From assembly GCA_963795935.1 (NCBI GenBank), contig CAWCJO010000016.1, positions 124,001 to 188,000 on the forward strand: DNA of 64,000 nucleotides, in the 5' to 3' direction. Shown piece by piece: positions 45,976 to 53,374 of this stretch. This DNA comes from JAICMB01 sp963795935. Its GTDB lineage: Bacteria; Acidobacteriota; Terriglobia; Bryobacterales; Bryobacteraceae. Within the stretch, counting starts at the first letter, position 1; each line of letters starts with the position of its first letter. Position numbers and translations under genes: made by a program. The notes below the pieces were generated by a model. The model was given only the letters and a program-made list of their open reading frames with translations, was not told the origin of the DNA and made no database searches.

Positions 45976-47122
45976 AAGATCTTACGGATCTCCGCGCCGA
46001 ATGGTCCGGCCTTTACGAGCGCGCCTTATCGGCAACCCCGTTTCAACGTCCCGAATGGCTCCTGCCGTGGTGGACGAATTTTGGCGGCGGCGAAATATTT
46101 TCCTTTGCCGCCCGCTCCGCCGGCAAGCTTGTCGCGTTGGCGCCGATGTTCTTGCATCCCTGGAACGGACGCCGTCAGGTCACCTTCATCGGCAACGGCG
46201 TCTCGGACTACCTCGGATTCCTCCTCGATGCGGAACACGCCCCCGCCGCCGTCGCCGGCATTCTTCAAGCGATCGCCGCCGAACGGGACCGCTGGGATTT
46301 GTGCGATCTGCAGGATCTCGCGTGCGATTCCACGCTGTGCCGCATGGCCTCCCAAGCCCCCCTCGCCCATGCCATTCAGCCGCAATACGCCTCCAGCGCC
46401 ATCGCGCTCCCTTCCTCCTGGCGGGAATTTCATTCCTGCCTGCCCCATGGCTTGCGCCGCAACCTGCGCCGCTATCGGGAGCGTCTCGAACAGCTTGGCG
46501 CCCTCGCCTTCGAATCCGTGCGCGAACCCGCCGCCCTACCCGCGCTCTTCGATGCTCTTGTCGCTCTCCACCGCGCGCGCTGGGAATCGAAAAGCGACCG
46601 CTCCTCCCCCCATCCGGCCACGACCCCGGCCATGAATCCGCCCCCCAATCGGGCCACGATCACGGTCGCGAATCGGGCCATGAATCCGCCCCCCAATCGG
46701 GCCACGACCCGACTCGCGAATCGGGTCCCGGAGCGGGCCATGAAGCGGGCATGATACGCGGCGAAGCCATGGAGCGATTCCACCGCCAGGCGGCCGCCTC
46801 GCTCGCCGCCTGCGGCATCGTGCGCCTCCACGCCATGCGCCTGGACGGCCGCATCGTCGCCGTGGTCTATCTTTGGATCGAGCGCGGCCGCGCCTATAGC
46901 TATCTGGGCGGCTTCGATCCCGCCCTCGCGCGCTTCAGCCCCGGCGCCCTCGCGCTCGAATACGCCATCGCGCAATCGTTCCGGGAAGGCGCCCGCCTCT
47001 TCGATTTCCTGCGCGGCGAGGAGAGCTATAAGGCAAGCTGGGGCGCGAAAAAGGACATTACCCAGCGCCTCCTGCTGTGGCACGGCCAAGCCCCCGCCGA
47101 TCTTCTCAACGCCGCCGCTTAA
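45948..47122 (+). CDS. FemAB/GNAT-like acyltransferase with repeat insertion, one frameshift
   Basis: A cytoplasmic acyltransferase of the Acetyltransf_6 (BioF2-like) group, often linked to exopolysaccharide clusters. The first GNAT half includes PFQRPEWLLPWWTNFGGGE and FIGNGVSDYLGFLLDAEHAP, with LRRNLRRYRERLEQLG in the middle. The second half has RFHRQAAASLAACGIVRLHA, AVVYLWIERGRAYSYLGGFD and LFDFLRGEESYKASWG. The two halves are in different frames; the change falls at a C run (46606-46611). Between them is an insertion of two 16-residue repeats. It would transfer an acyl or aminoacyl group to the product. It overlaps the GT4 gene by 28 bases. Confidence 0.82.
46632..46727 (+). repeat. Two 48-bp tandem repeats inside the FemAB-like gene
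   Basis: Units at 46632-46679 and 46680-46727 share most of their 48 bases. The length is a multiple of three, so either frame stays open: in the downstream frame each reads about HESAPQSGHDHGRESG, a His/Gly/Ser-rich segment between the two GNAT halves. Copy number could vary without breaking the gene. Confidence 0.75.
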
Positions 47123-47129
47123 CCCCAAG

Positions 47130-47867
47130 ATGCGCCGCTTCGCCGATTACGACCCCTTCGCCTGGCTCTACGCCAATTACTGGGGGGAAGAGTTTCACCG
47201 CCAGGCGATCCCTGTTCTCGACCGTCTCCTCCTGCATCTCCTCCCCCGCAAAGCCGAAATCCTCGATCTGTGCTGCGGCGACGGCCGCATCACCCAGACT
47301 CTCACTAGGCGTGGTTATCGCGTCACCGGCCTCGATGGCTCCGAAAGAATGCTCGCGTACGCCAGACGGCGCGCCCCGAAAGCCGCCTTCTATCTCGATG
47401 ACGCCCGCCGCTTCGACTTGCCGCAAAAATTCGACGCCGTCGTCTCCACCTTTGACAGCTTAAATCACATCATGGACTTCGAGGATCTCGGCAAAGTCTT
47501 TCACAACGTGTTTCGCTGCCTGCGGCCCGGAGGTTACTTCGCCTTCGATCTGAACCGCGAGGAGGCCTACATCGACCTCTGGTCGCGCACTTCGACTATC
47601 GTGGATAACAAAACCGTCAGCGTCGCGCGCGGCTGTTACGACACTGCGCGCAAGATCGCGCTCTGCACTGTCGTCCTTGTGCGACTCGAAGACGGCCTCT
47701 GGCTGCGCTCGGACTTCAAGCTCACCCAGCGCTGTCACCTGTCCGGCGATGTCATGGCGGCCCTCGGTTCAGCCGGGTTCACCGCGACAATTTTCGACGC
47801 CGCGCGCGATTTAGGCATGCAGGGCGATATCGGCTGTGGCCGCGATTTCTATCTGGCCCGCAAATAG
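47130..47867 (+). CDS. SAM-dependent methyltransferase, last gene of the cluster
   Basis: A 245-residue class I methyltransferase. The SAM loop is ILDLCCGDGRITQTLTRRGY, followed by VTGLDGSERMLAYARRRAP, DDARRFDLP and FDAVVSTFDSLNHIMD. The C-terminal segment YIDLWSRTSTIVDNKTVSVA, then RLEDGLWLRSDFKLTQRCH is common in small-molecule methyltransferases. It starts 7 bases after the acyltransferase stop. It is the second methyltransferase of the cluster, so the product may carry two methylations, or this one acts on a precursor. Confidence 0.88.
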   Translation: MRRFADYDPFAWLYANYWGEEFHRQAIPVLDRLLLHLLPRKAEILDLCCGDGRITQTLTRRGYRVTGLDGSERMLAYARRRAPKAAFYLDDARRFDLPQKFDAVVSTFDSLNHIMDFEDLGKVFHNVFRCLRPGGYFAFDLNREEAYIDLWSRTSTIVDNKTVSVARGCYDTARKIALCTVVLVRLEDGLWLRSDFKLTQRCHLSGDVMAALGSAGFTATIFDAARDLGMQGDIGCGRDFYLARK

Positions 47868-48284
47868 CGTCAGCCGATGGCACGGCCAGCATCTATTGTC
47901 AATGATTTAGCTCTTGTCGCTCCGCCGCCTCGGCGGCGCTTGGCAAAATTTGCAGTTTCAAGAAATCTTTCCATCCTGTCGCTGCCTCCGTCCTCGTCCC
48001 CCGAAGGGCCCTCAATTACCAAGGTGAACGAGCGTTCATAATCATTTAGCCCATTGAGTACCTTCGTAACGGTACGCCAGAGTCATTGGTGCCTGAAGTG
48101 CGCTAGTGCTAAAGCCGAACGTTGGCGCGCCACACCTACCATGTCCTTTCGCCGCCTGATTGCGAAGCCGGATCCCCCGTGCGGTGCTCTATCGTGATGG
48201 TGGCAGGCCCGTTCCGGCCGCGCCCCGAAGGCAATGTTTGCGGTTTCGGCCGCAATTCCACCACTCATGAACCAAGGAGAAGAG
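47868..48284. other. Intergenic region, 417 bp
   Basis: No supportable gene on either strand. A small inverted repeat (CGCCGCCTCGGCGGCG) near 47928-47943 follows the end of the cluster and could act as a terminator. The right end carries the AAGGAG ribosome-binding site (48274-48279) of the DUF892 gene. I found no convincing promoter hexamers by eye. Confidence 0.5.
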
Positions 48285-48800
48285 ATGCCGAAAGTACGCA
48301 CTTTCGAAGACTTATTCATTAGCGAATTAAAGGACCTTTACAATGCCGAGCAGCAGCTCACGCGCGCTCTGCCGAAAATGGCGAAAGCGGCCTCGGCGCC
48401 GGAATTGAAGCAAGCCCTCACGGAGCATCTCGAGGTCACGCGGGAACAGGTACGCCGCCTGGAGCAGGTGTTTGAGGAGATCGGGATCCCCGCAAAAGGT
48501 AAAACCTGCCAAGCCATGAAAGGATTGATCGAAGAAGGCCAGGAACTCGTGAAGGAAGGCATGGAATCCGAGGTCTTGGATGCCGGTATTATTGGGGCCG
48601 CGCAGCGCGTAGAACATTACGAAATAGCGGGTTACGGGACCGTTCGTACCATGGCGGAGACCCTCGGACACAAAAGGGCAGTGAAGTTGCTTGAACAAAC
48701 ACTGAAAGAGGAGAAGGCCGCGGACGAGACTTTGACGCGCATTGCTGAAGACGTAAACACCCGCGCTGTCAGCGTCATGGCAGGCGAAAACGAGGAATAG
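48285..48800 (+). CDS. DUF892/YciE-like ferritin-fold stress protein
   Basis: A 171-residue four-helix protein of the PF05974 family. FEDLFISELKDLYNAEQQLT and the LKQALTEHLEVTREQVRRLE pair are hallmark segments, with carboxylate and His residues that can bind a di-iron centre (E/H in TEHLEVT and RVEHYEIAGYGT). Family members are induced by stress and starvation. The start follows an AAGGAG site by five bases. It is the first gene of a stress-like group with DUF3309, a sigma factor and a SYLF protein. Confidence 0.92.
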   Translation: MPKVRTFEDLFISELKDLYNAEQQLTRALPKMAKAASAPELKQALTEHLEVTREQVRRLEQVFEEIGIPAKGKTCQAMKGLIEEGQELVKEGMESEVLDAGIIGAAQRVEHYEIAGYGTVRTMAETLGHKRAVKLLEQTLKEEKAADETLTRIAEDVNTRAVSVMAGENEE

Positions 48801-48844
48801 CATGAAGCGCCTCCGCGAGCGGCCGGGCCGGAAAGCGAGGAACG

Positions 48845-48997
48845 ATGGGATTGATCCTGCTGATCGTAATCATCATTCTGTTGCTGGGAGCGCTGCCTTC
48901 GTGGCCTTACAGCCGCGGATGGGGTTATTACCCCAGTGGAATTTTTGGATTGGTCCTGGTAATTATCATTATCTGGCTCTTGTTGGGGCGTTTTTAG
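48845..48997 (+). CDS. DUF3309 small hydrophobic membrane protein
   Basis: A 50-residue protein starting MGLILLIVIIILLLGALPSW, then PYSRGWGYYPSGIFGLVLVI and a final hydrophobic helix (IIIWLLLGRF). This two-helix layout with PSWPYSRGWGYYPSG between the helices is the DUF3309 (PF11752) signature. The function is unknown. Homologues often sit near stress genes, as here behind DUF892. Although very short, the family match makes it a secure gene. Confidence 0.85.
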   Translation: MGLILLIVIIILLLGALPSWPYSRGWGYYPSGIFGLVLVIIIIWLLLGRF

Positions 48998-49067
48998 ACG
49001 GTCGTCTCTCGCGAAAATGCGCGGGGATGGCTTTTGAATAAAATTTAGAGGAGTAACTGGAGCGGAA

Positions 49068-49589
49068 ATGACACGAGAAGAATACGGGGCGGCTTACCAA
49101 AAAGGGTATAACCTGACAGTCCGGTTCCTGGTTTCGAGAGGTCTCTCATACGATGCCGCGCAGGAGACCGCGCAGGCAGCATGGGCGAAAGGATGGGAGC
49201 GGCTGGCGCAGTTGCGGGATTCCAACATGGTCCTGACCTGGATGAACAGTATCGCTCTCAACATCCACCGCAGCTACATCCGCCGGGAGCCTCTCTTGCA
49301 AACTCTGCCGGAACTATCGACCCCGCCGAAAATCAACCTCGCGGCAATCGATGTCCGCCGCATTTTGAAGTGTTGCAAGACAAATGATCGCATGGTCCTG
49401 CAGCGCCATTATCTCGAAGGCTATAAGGTTCAGGAGATCGCAAAATCGCAGGGATGGACGGAAACCGCCGTTCGAATCCGCCTCCTTCGCGCGCGCCGTA
49501 CTGTTGGAAAACGACTCGGCCGCCGCATGGAGACGGCCCCCGCGCCGGTGGGCCGCCGCCGCGCCGCGGTTGCCGCGGCCCAGGTTTAA
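49068..49589 (+). CDS. ECF-type RNA polymerase sigma factor
   Basis: A 173-residue sigma-70 family protein. Region 2 covers TVRFLVSRGLSYDAAQETAQ and WAKGWERLAQLRDSNMVLTW. Region 4 (NDRMVLQRHYLEGYKVQEIA, then WTETAVRIRLLRARRTVGKR) is a helix-turn-helix for the -35 element. The end is Arg/Ala-rich. No anti-sigma gene follows, so control must be by other means or at a distance. It lies between DUF3309 and the SYLF gene and may direct this stress group. Confidence 0.87.
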   Translation: MTREEYGAAYQKGYNLTVRFLVSRGLSYDAAQETAQAAWAKGWERLAQLRDSNMVLTWMNSIALNIHRSYIRREPLLQTLPELSTPPKINLAAIDVRRILKCCKTNDRMVLQRHYLEGYKVQEIAKSQGWTETAVRIRLLRARRTVGKRLGRRMETAPAPVGRRRAAVAAAQV

Positions 49590-49656
49590 AGTCCGCGCCA
49601 CTTCTCCTCTTTCGGCGAAGTAACGGAATGGTTTGTACCCAAGGAGGGTTGTACAG

Positions 49657-50343
49657 ATGAAACTGCGTTTAACTCTTTGTCTGGCGCTCGCTCCAGCCAT
49701 TATGCTGGCGGCCGACGCCAGGGAACACGATGTCAAGCTGATTAACGAATCGGCCAATGTCTTTAATGAGATCATGTCCACGCCGGATAAGGGGATTCCT
49801 CACGATATTCTCAGCCGCGCGCAATGCATCGGTATTGTCCCCAATCTTAAGCGCGCCGGCTTTATTGTTGGCGCCAAGTACGGCAAGGGCGTCTTGACCT
49901 GCCGCACCGCCAACGGTTGGAGCGCGCCCGATATTATCCGCATCGAAGGCGGCAGCGTTGGATTTCAGATCGGAGCCGGCGAAACCGACCTCGTGTTCGT
50001 GGTCCAAAATAGAACCGGCGAGAACCATCTCCTGGAAGATAAGTTCACCGTCGGCGGCGATGCCGCCGCCATGGGTGGACCGGTTGGACGCGACGCCTCG
50101 GCCCAAACCGATGCCATGATGCACGCTGAAATTCTTTCCTGGTCGCGCGCCCGTGGGCTTTTCGCCGGCATCTCGCTGGACGGCGCCACAATGCGTCCCG
50201 ACAAAGACGACAACGCCGCTCTCTACGGCCATGCCGTTACCCCTAGAGAGATCCTACGGGGCAACATGCAGCGTCCGGCCGAAGCTCAACCCCTGTATTC
50301 CGCCCTCGATAGCTACGCAGCCGGCAGGGCTCGCCGCAGTTAA
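49657..50343 (+). CDS. Secreted SYLF-domain (Ysc84-like) lipid-binding protein
   Basis: A 228-residue exported protein. The signal peptide is MKLRLTLCLALAPAIMLAA. The SYLF domain is complete: IPHDILSRAQCIGIVPNLKR, GFIVGAKYGKGVLTCRTANG, GSVGFQIGAGETDLVFVVQN and RGLFAGISLDGATMRPD. SYLF domains bind phosphoinositides in eukaryotes; the bacterial, periplasmic role is not known. An AAGGAGG site at 49641-49647 precedes the ATG. A strong hairpin follows the gene. Confidence 0.92.
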   Translation: MKLRLTLCLALAPAIMLAADAREHDVKLINESANVFNEIMSTPDKGIPHDILSRAQCIGIVPNLKRAGFIVGAKYGKGVLTCRTANGWSAPDIIRIEGGSVGFQIGAGETDLVFVVQNRTGENHLLEDKFTVGGDAAAMGGPVGRDASAQTDAMMHAEILSWSRARGLFAGISLDGATMRPDKDDNAALYGHAVTPREILRGNMQRPAEAQPLYSALDSYAAGRARRS

Positions 50344-50371
50344 CCGAAAACTCGCTCATCGCTCGATCCTT

Positions 50372-50405
50372 TACGGCCCGGCGCATCGCAATGCTCCGGG
50401 CCGTA
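50372..50405 (+). terminator. Strong hairpin after the SYLF gene
   Basis: A 10-bp perfect inverted repeat (TACGGCCCGG / CCGGGCCGTA) with a 14-base loop lies 28 bases after the SYLF stop. It is a good candidate for the end of that transcript. Only a short CCCTTAT follows instead of a T-run. Confidence 0.6.
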
Positions 50406-50453
50406 CCCTTATAAGTGGCCCCTGGTTTGCCCTATATATCGCGGCGATATCTT

Positions 50454-51416
50454 ATGCGAATTACTCATCTGGCGGTCTTATCGACTTTCGTCCTGACATT
50501 CTCGCTCGCCGGCCGGGCCGACACCTTGCGTCTGCGCGACGGGCGCGTGATGACGGGCCAGTTCCTCGGCGCGAACCGCTACGAGATTCGTTTTCAGCAG
50601 GACGGCGTGGGTCTGCAGCGCCTCGACATTAACACTGTGGACAGCGTCTCTTTTAGCGGAAATGACTCCGCCTACGCCCCAGGCTTCAACTCCAATCGAG
50701 CTTACGGGTATCCGCCGCCTCCATCCGCCTCCAGCCCCGCCTACGCGCCGAATTGGCCGAACAACTCGCGGTCCTATACGGCCCCGCCTTCCTCCTACGC
50801 TCCCGCTGCGCCCAACGCTGGGCCAAATAACCAGCAGTCCTACACGGGACCCCCTCCCTCCTACCCTCCCGCGGCGCCCAACGCTAGGCCCGCCGGTGTC
50901 GTATCGCCCAGCGATTACTTGCTGCCCGCCGGTACGGTCGTCGTGGTTCGCCTCATCGATCCCGTCAAGTCCGATGTCTCGCAAGTCGGAGCCACTTACC
51001 ATGGCAACCTCGATCAACCCATCGTCGTAAATGGCCGTATCATCATTCCCGCAGGCGCCGACGCGACCCTCCAGGTCGTTCACATTAATTCCGGCAACCC
51101 GCTCGCCGGCCGCGAAGAAATTGGAATTGCCCTCGCCAGCGTCACCTCCGATGGCCGTACCTTCAACCTCGATACCAATACCGAAGCCGTAGCGTCCCCC
51201 GACAATCGTGGCCGCCGCTCGGCTGAAACCATCGGTGGTGGGGCCATACTGGGGGCCATTGTCGGCGGCATCGCCGGCGGAGGTCCCGGAGCCGCAATCG
51301 GCGCCGGCGTCGGAGCCGCCGCCGGCACGGGAGCCGCCGTCCTGAGAGGACACGAGGTCAAAATCCCGGCTGAGACCCGCTTGTCGTTCACCCTCACTCG
51401 CGACGTTCAGCTTTGA
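50454..51416 (+). CDS. Exported protein with proline-rich linker and glycine-zipper tail
   Basis: A 320-residue protein. After a signal peptide (LAVLSTFVLTFSLAGRA) comes a short beta domain (DTLRLRDGRVMTGQFLGANR), then a Pro/Ser/Tyr-rich linker with two related units (SYTAPPSSYAPAAPNAGP and SYTGPPPSYPPAAPNARP). Next is a beta domain (LPAGTVVVVRLIDPVKSDVS, GRIIIPAGADATLQVVHINS), and a glycine-zipper membrane segment (GGGAILGAIVGGIAGGGPGA) near the end. The C-terminal beta domain resembles proteins common in Acidobacteriota. It may tether the envelope layers. No enzymatic role is visible. Confidence 0.8.
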   Translation: MRITHLAVLSTFVLTFSLAGRADTLRLRDGRVMTGQFLGANRYEIRFQQDGVGLQRLDINTVDSVSFSGNDSAYAPGFNSNRAYGYPPPPSASSPAYAPNWPNNSRSYTAPPSSYAPAAPNAGPNNQQSYTGPPPSYPPAAPNARPAGVVSPSDYLLPAGTVVVVRLIDPVKSDVSQVGATYHGNLDQPIVVNGRIIIPAGADATLQVVHINSGNPLAGREEIGIALASVTSDGRTFNLDTNTEAVASPDNRGRRSAETIGGGAILGAIVGGIAGGGPGAAIGAGVGAAAGTGAAVLRGHEVKIPAETRLSFTLTRDVQL

Positions 51417-51446
51417 CCCGCAGCCGTCGCGCGCCTCACTCCCCTG

Positions 51447-52340
51447 CTATCGCGCCAACAGCCCCCGCCCCCGCAGCCAATTCGCCAGCAGCCTGGGCCA
51501 CTCTCCCAGCGCCGCATCCTTCAAGTCCAACCCCACCCCGTGCGGCCCATTTTCGAAAATGTGCATCTCCGCCGGCACTCCCGCCTTGTGCAGCGCCAGA
51601 TAGAACTCGAGGCTGTTTTCCGCAGGCACGGCCGTATCCGCGCTGGTGGTAAACAGAAACGTGGCCGGCGTTTCCGCAGTCACGTGAAGCTCGTTCGACA
51701 GCTCCGTCAAAAGCGCTGGATCGGGATGATCGCCCAGCAGGTTCCGCGCCGACCCCTTATGTGTGTACGGCGCCGTGAACGAGATCACCGCATAGCCCAG
51801 GATCAGAAAGTCCGGCCGGCTGCTTTGCCGCTCGATAGCATCCGTCGCCTCCGGCTTCCCCGGATCGAAGTGCGTCGCCGCCGTCGACGCCAGATGCCCG
51901 CCCGCCGAAAAACCCATCATGCCGACGCGCTCCGGCGAGATGCCGAACTCGCGCGCCCGCGCCCGCACCAGCCGGATCGCCCGTTGCGCGTCTCCCAACT
52001 CAATCGGGTGACGATAGCGCGGACCGAGCCGGTATTTCAGCACGAACGCCGTCACCCCCAGCGCATTAAACCAGTTCGCCACCTGCCGTCCTTCATGGTT
52101 CATAGCCAGCGCGCTGTACCCGCCGCCGGGGCACACAATCACCGCCGTCCCCGGAAGATCGCGGCCGTACGCCGGATACGCCGTGATGGAAGGCTTGTCG
52201 CGATCTTCATCCCCCTGCGCTCCCGGCGCCCCACCTTCCCACAACAGAATCGTGCGCGGTTCGCCGTTGCCGGCCTGCTGCCCCTTCATACCGAACGCCC
52301 CCATGGCGAGCAGAACCGCGAGCGTCATTCTCACCGTCAC
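51447..52340 (-). CDS. Exported alpha/beta-hydrolase esterase (BD-FAE/acetylxylan-esterase-like)
   Basis: A 297-residue serine esterase. Signal peptide: MTVRMTLAVLLAMGAFGMKG. The oxyanion strand is AVIVCPGGGYSALAMNHEGR, the nucleophile elbow is MMGFSAGGHLAST, and the acidic and His residues follow in TSADTAVPAENS and FENGPHGVGL. Relatives deacetylate xylan or hydrolyse other carbohydrate esters. The GTG start overlaps the stop of the LD-carboxypeptidase gene (GTGA), so it is the last of three coupled genes. Confidence 0.9.
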   Translation of the reverse strand: MTVRMTLAVLLAMGAFGMKGQQAGNGEPRTILLWEGGAPGAQGDEDRDKPSITAYPAYGRDLPGTAVIVCPGGGYSALAMNHEGRQVANWFNALGVTAFVLKYRLGPRYRHPIELGDAQRAIRLVRARAREFGISPERVGMMGFSAGGHLASTAATHFDPGKPEATDAIERQSSRPDFLILGYAVISFTAPYTHKGSARNLLGDHPDPALLTELSNELHVTAETPATFLFTTSADTAVPAENSLEFYLALHKAGVPAEMHIFENGPHGVGLDLKDAALGEWPRLLANWLRGRGLLAR

Positions 52341-53374
52341 GCTATAACCCCCGCTTCTTCGATCGTCAGTTCCTGTTTATCGGCGTCCAGCGCCCCCATG
52401 ACGCCCTCCGGAATCGTGATCTGGTCCGGAGTGTGCCCGATCATAAGCCCCGAAAGCACCGGAATTTTCAGTTCCCCAAGAATGTTGTCCACGATCTCGC
52501 CGAGGGAAAAGTTCGATTCAAACGAGGGATGAAATTCGTTGGGGTGGCAGTCCTGGCATTCGCCCCACACAATTCCCGCCGCCGCGTCCAGCTTGCCCGC
52601 CAGCTTCAGTTGCGTCAGCATGCGGTCAATGCGATACGGTTCCTCCCCGACGTCTTCGGTAAAGAAAATGCGCCCGCGCGTGTCGATCTCGTACGGCGTC
52701 CCCATGGTCGTCGAGATCAACGTCAGATTCCCCCCTATCAGCGTTCCCCGCGCCCGCCCCGGACGTACCGTGCGCAGCGTGTGCCGCGGGCGCAGGGTGT
52801 CCGTTTCCGCCGGATTCGCCACCGGGCCCACCGCCGCCGTCTCGAACAGCGCCTTGCGGAAATACCTCTGGGTATATTCGGTAAACGCCGATAGCGCCAC
52901 CGGCCCGTGAAACGTAACCAGCCCGGCCTTCCTGTTGATCGCCAGATGCAGCGCCGTGATGTCGCTGAATCCCAGGAAAACCTTGGGGTTCGACCGGATC
53001 AGGCCGTAGTCGATATGATCCAGCAGTTGCGCCGCGCCGTAGCCGCCCCGGATCGCGAAAATCCCCGCAACCTCCGGGTCGCGAAACATGGCGTGCAGAT
53101 CGTCGACGCGCTCGGCGATCGACCCTCCCAGATACCCGAACCGCTTACGAACATTCTTGCCGAATTTTGGTTTTAGCCCGAAATAGCGGACCGTGCGCTC
53201 CGCCTCCGCCAGGCGGTCCGGGTCCGATACGTAAGTCGAGGGCGTGATCAGCCCGATCGTATCGCCAGGGCGCAGCGCTTTAGGACGCAAAAGAGGCCGC
53301 GCCGCCGTTTGCGCCCCGGCCGCCCCCGCCAGCGCCAGACCCGAACCCACCTTCAGGACATCGCGCCGCGTCAT
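52337..53374 (-). CDS. S66 family LD-carboxypeptidase-like peptidase, Tat-exported
   Basis: A 345-residue peptidase of the LdcA/MccF family. The start MTRRDVLKVGSGLALAGAAG is a Tat-type signal. The N-terminal LRPGDTIGLITPSTYVSDPD, the elbow AIRGGYGAAQLLDHIDY, the nucleophile segment KVFLGFSDITALHLAINRK and the C-terminal GHTPDQITIPEG fit the family. LdcA removes the terminal D-Ala from murein tetrapeptides; MccF relatives cleave peptide-nucleotide antibiotics. An exported form suggests peptidoglycan turnover outside the membrane. The ATG overlaps the upstream TGA. Confidence 0.9.
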   Translation of the reverse strand: MTRRDVLKVGSGLALAGAAGAQTAARPLLRPKALRPGDTIGLITPSTYVSDPDRLAEAERTVRYFGLKPKFGKNVRKRFGYLGGSIAERVDDLHAMFRDPEVAGIFAIRGGYGAAQLLDHIDYGLIRSNPKVFLGFSDITALHLAINRKAGLVTFHGPVALSAFTEYTQRYFRKALFETAAVGPVANPAETDTLRPRHTLRTVRPGRARGTLIGGNLTLISTTMGTPYEIDTRGRIFFTEDVGEEPYRIDRMLTQLKLAGKLDAAAGIVWGECQDCHPNEFHPSFESNFSLGEIVDNILGELKIPVLSGLMIGHTPDQITIPEGVMGALDADKQELTIEEAGVIA

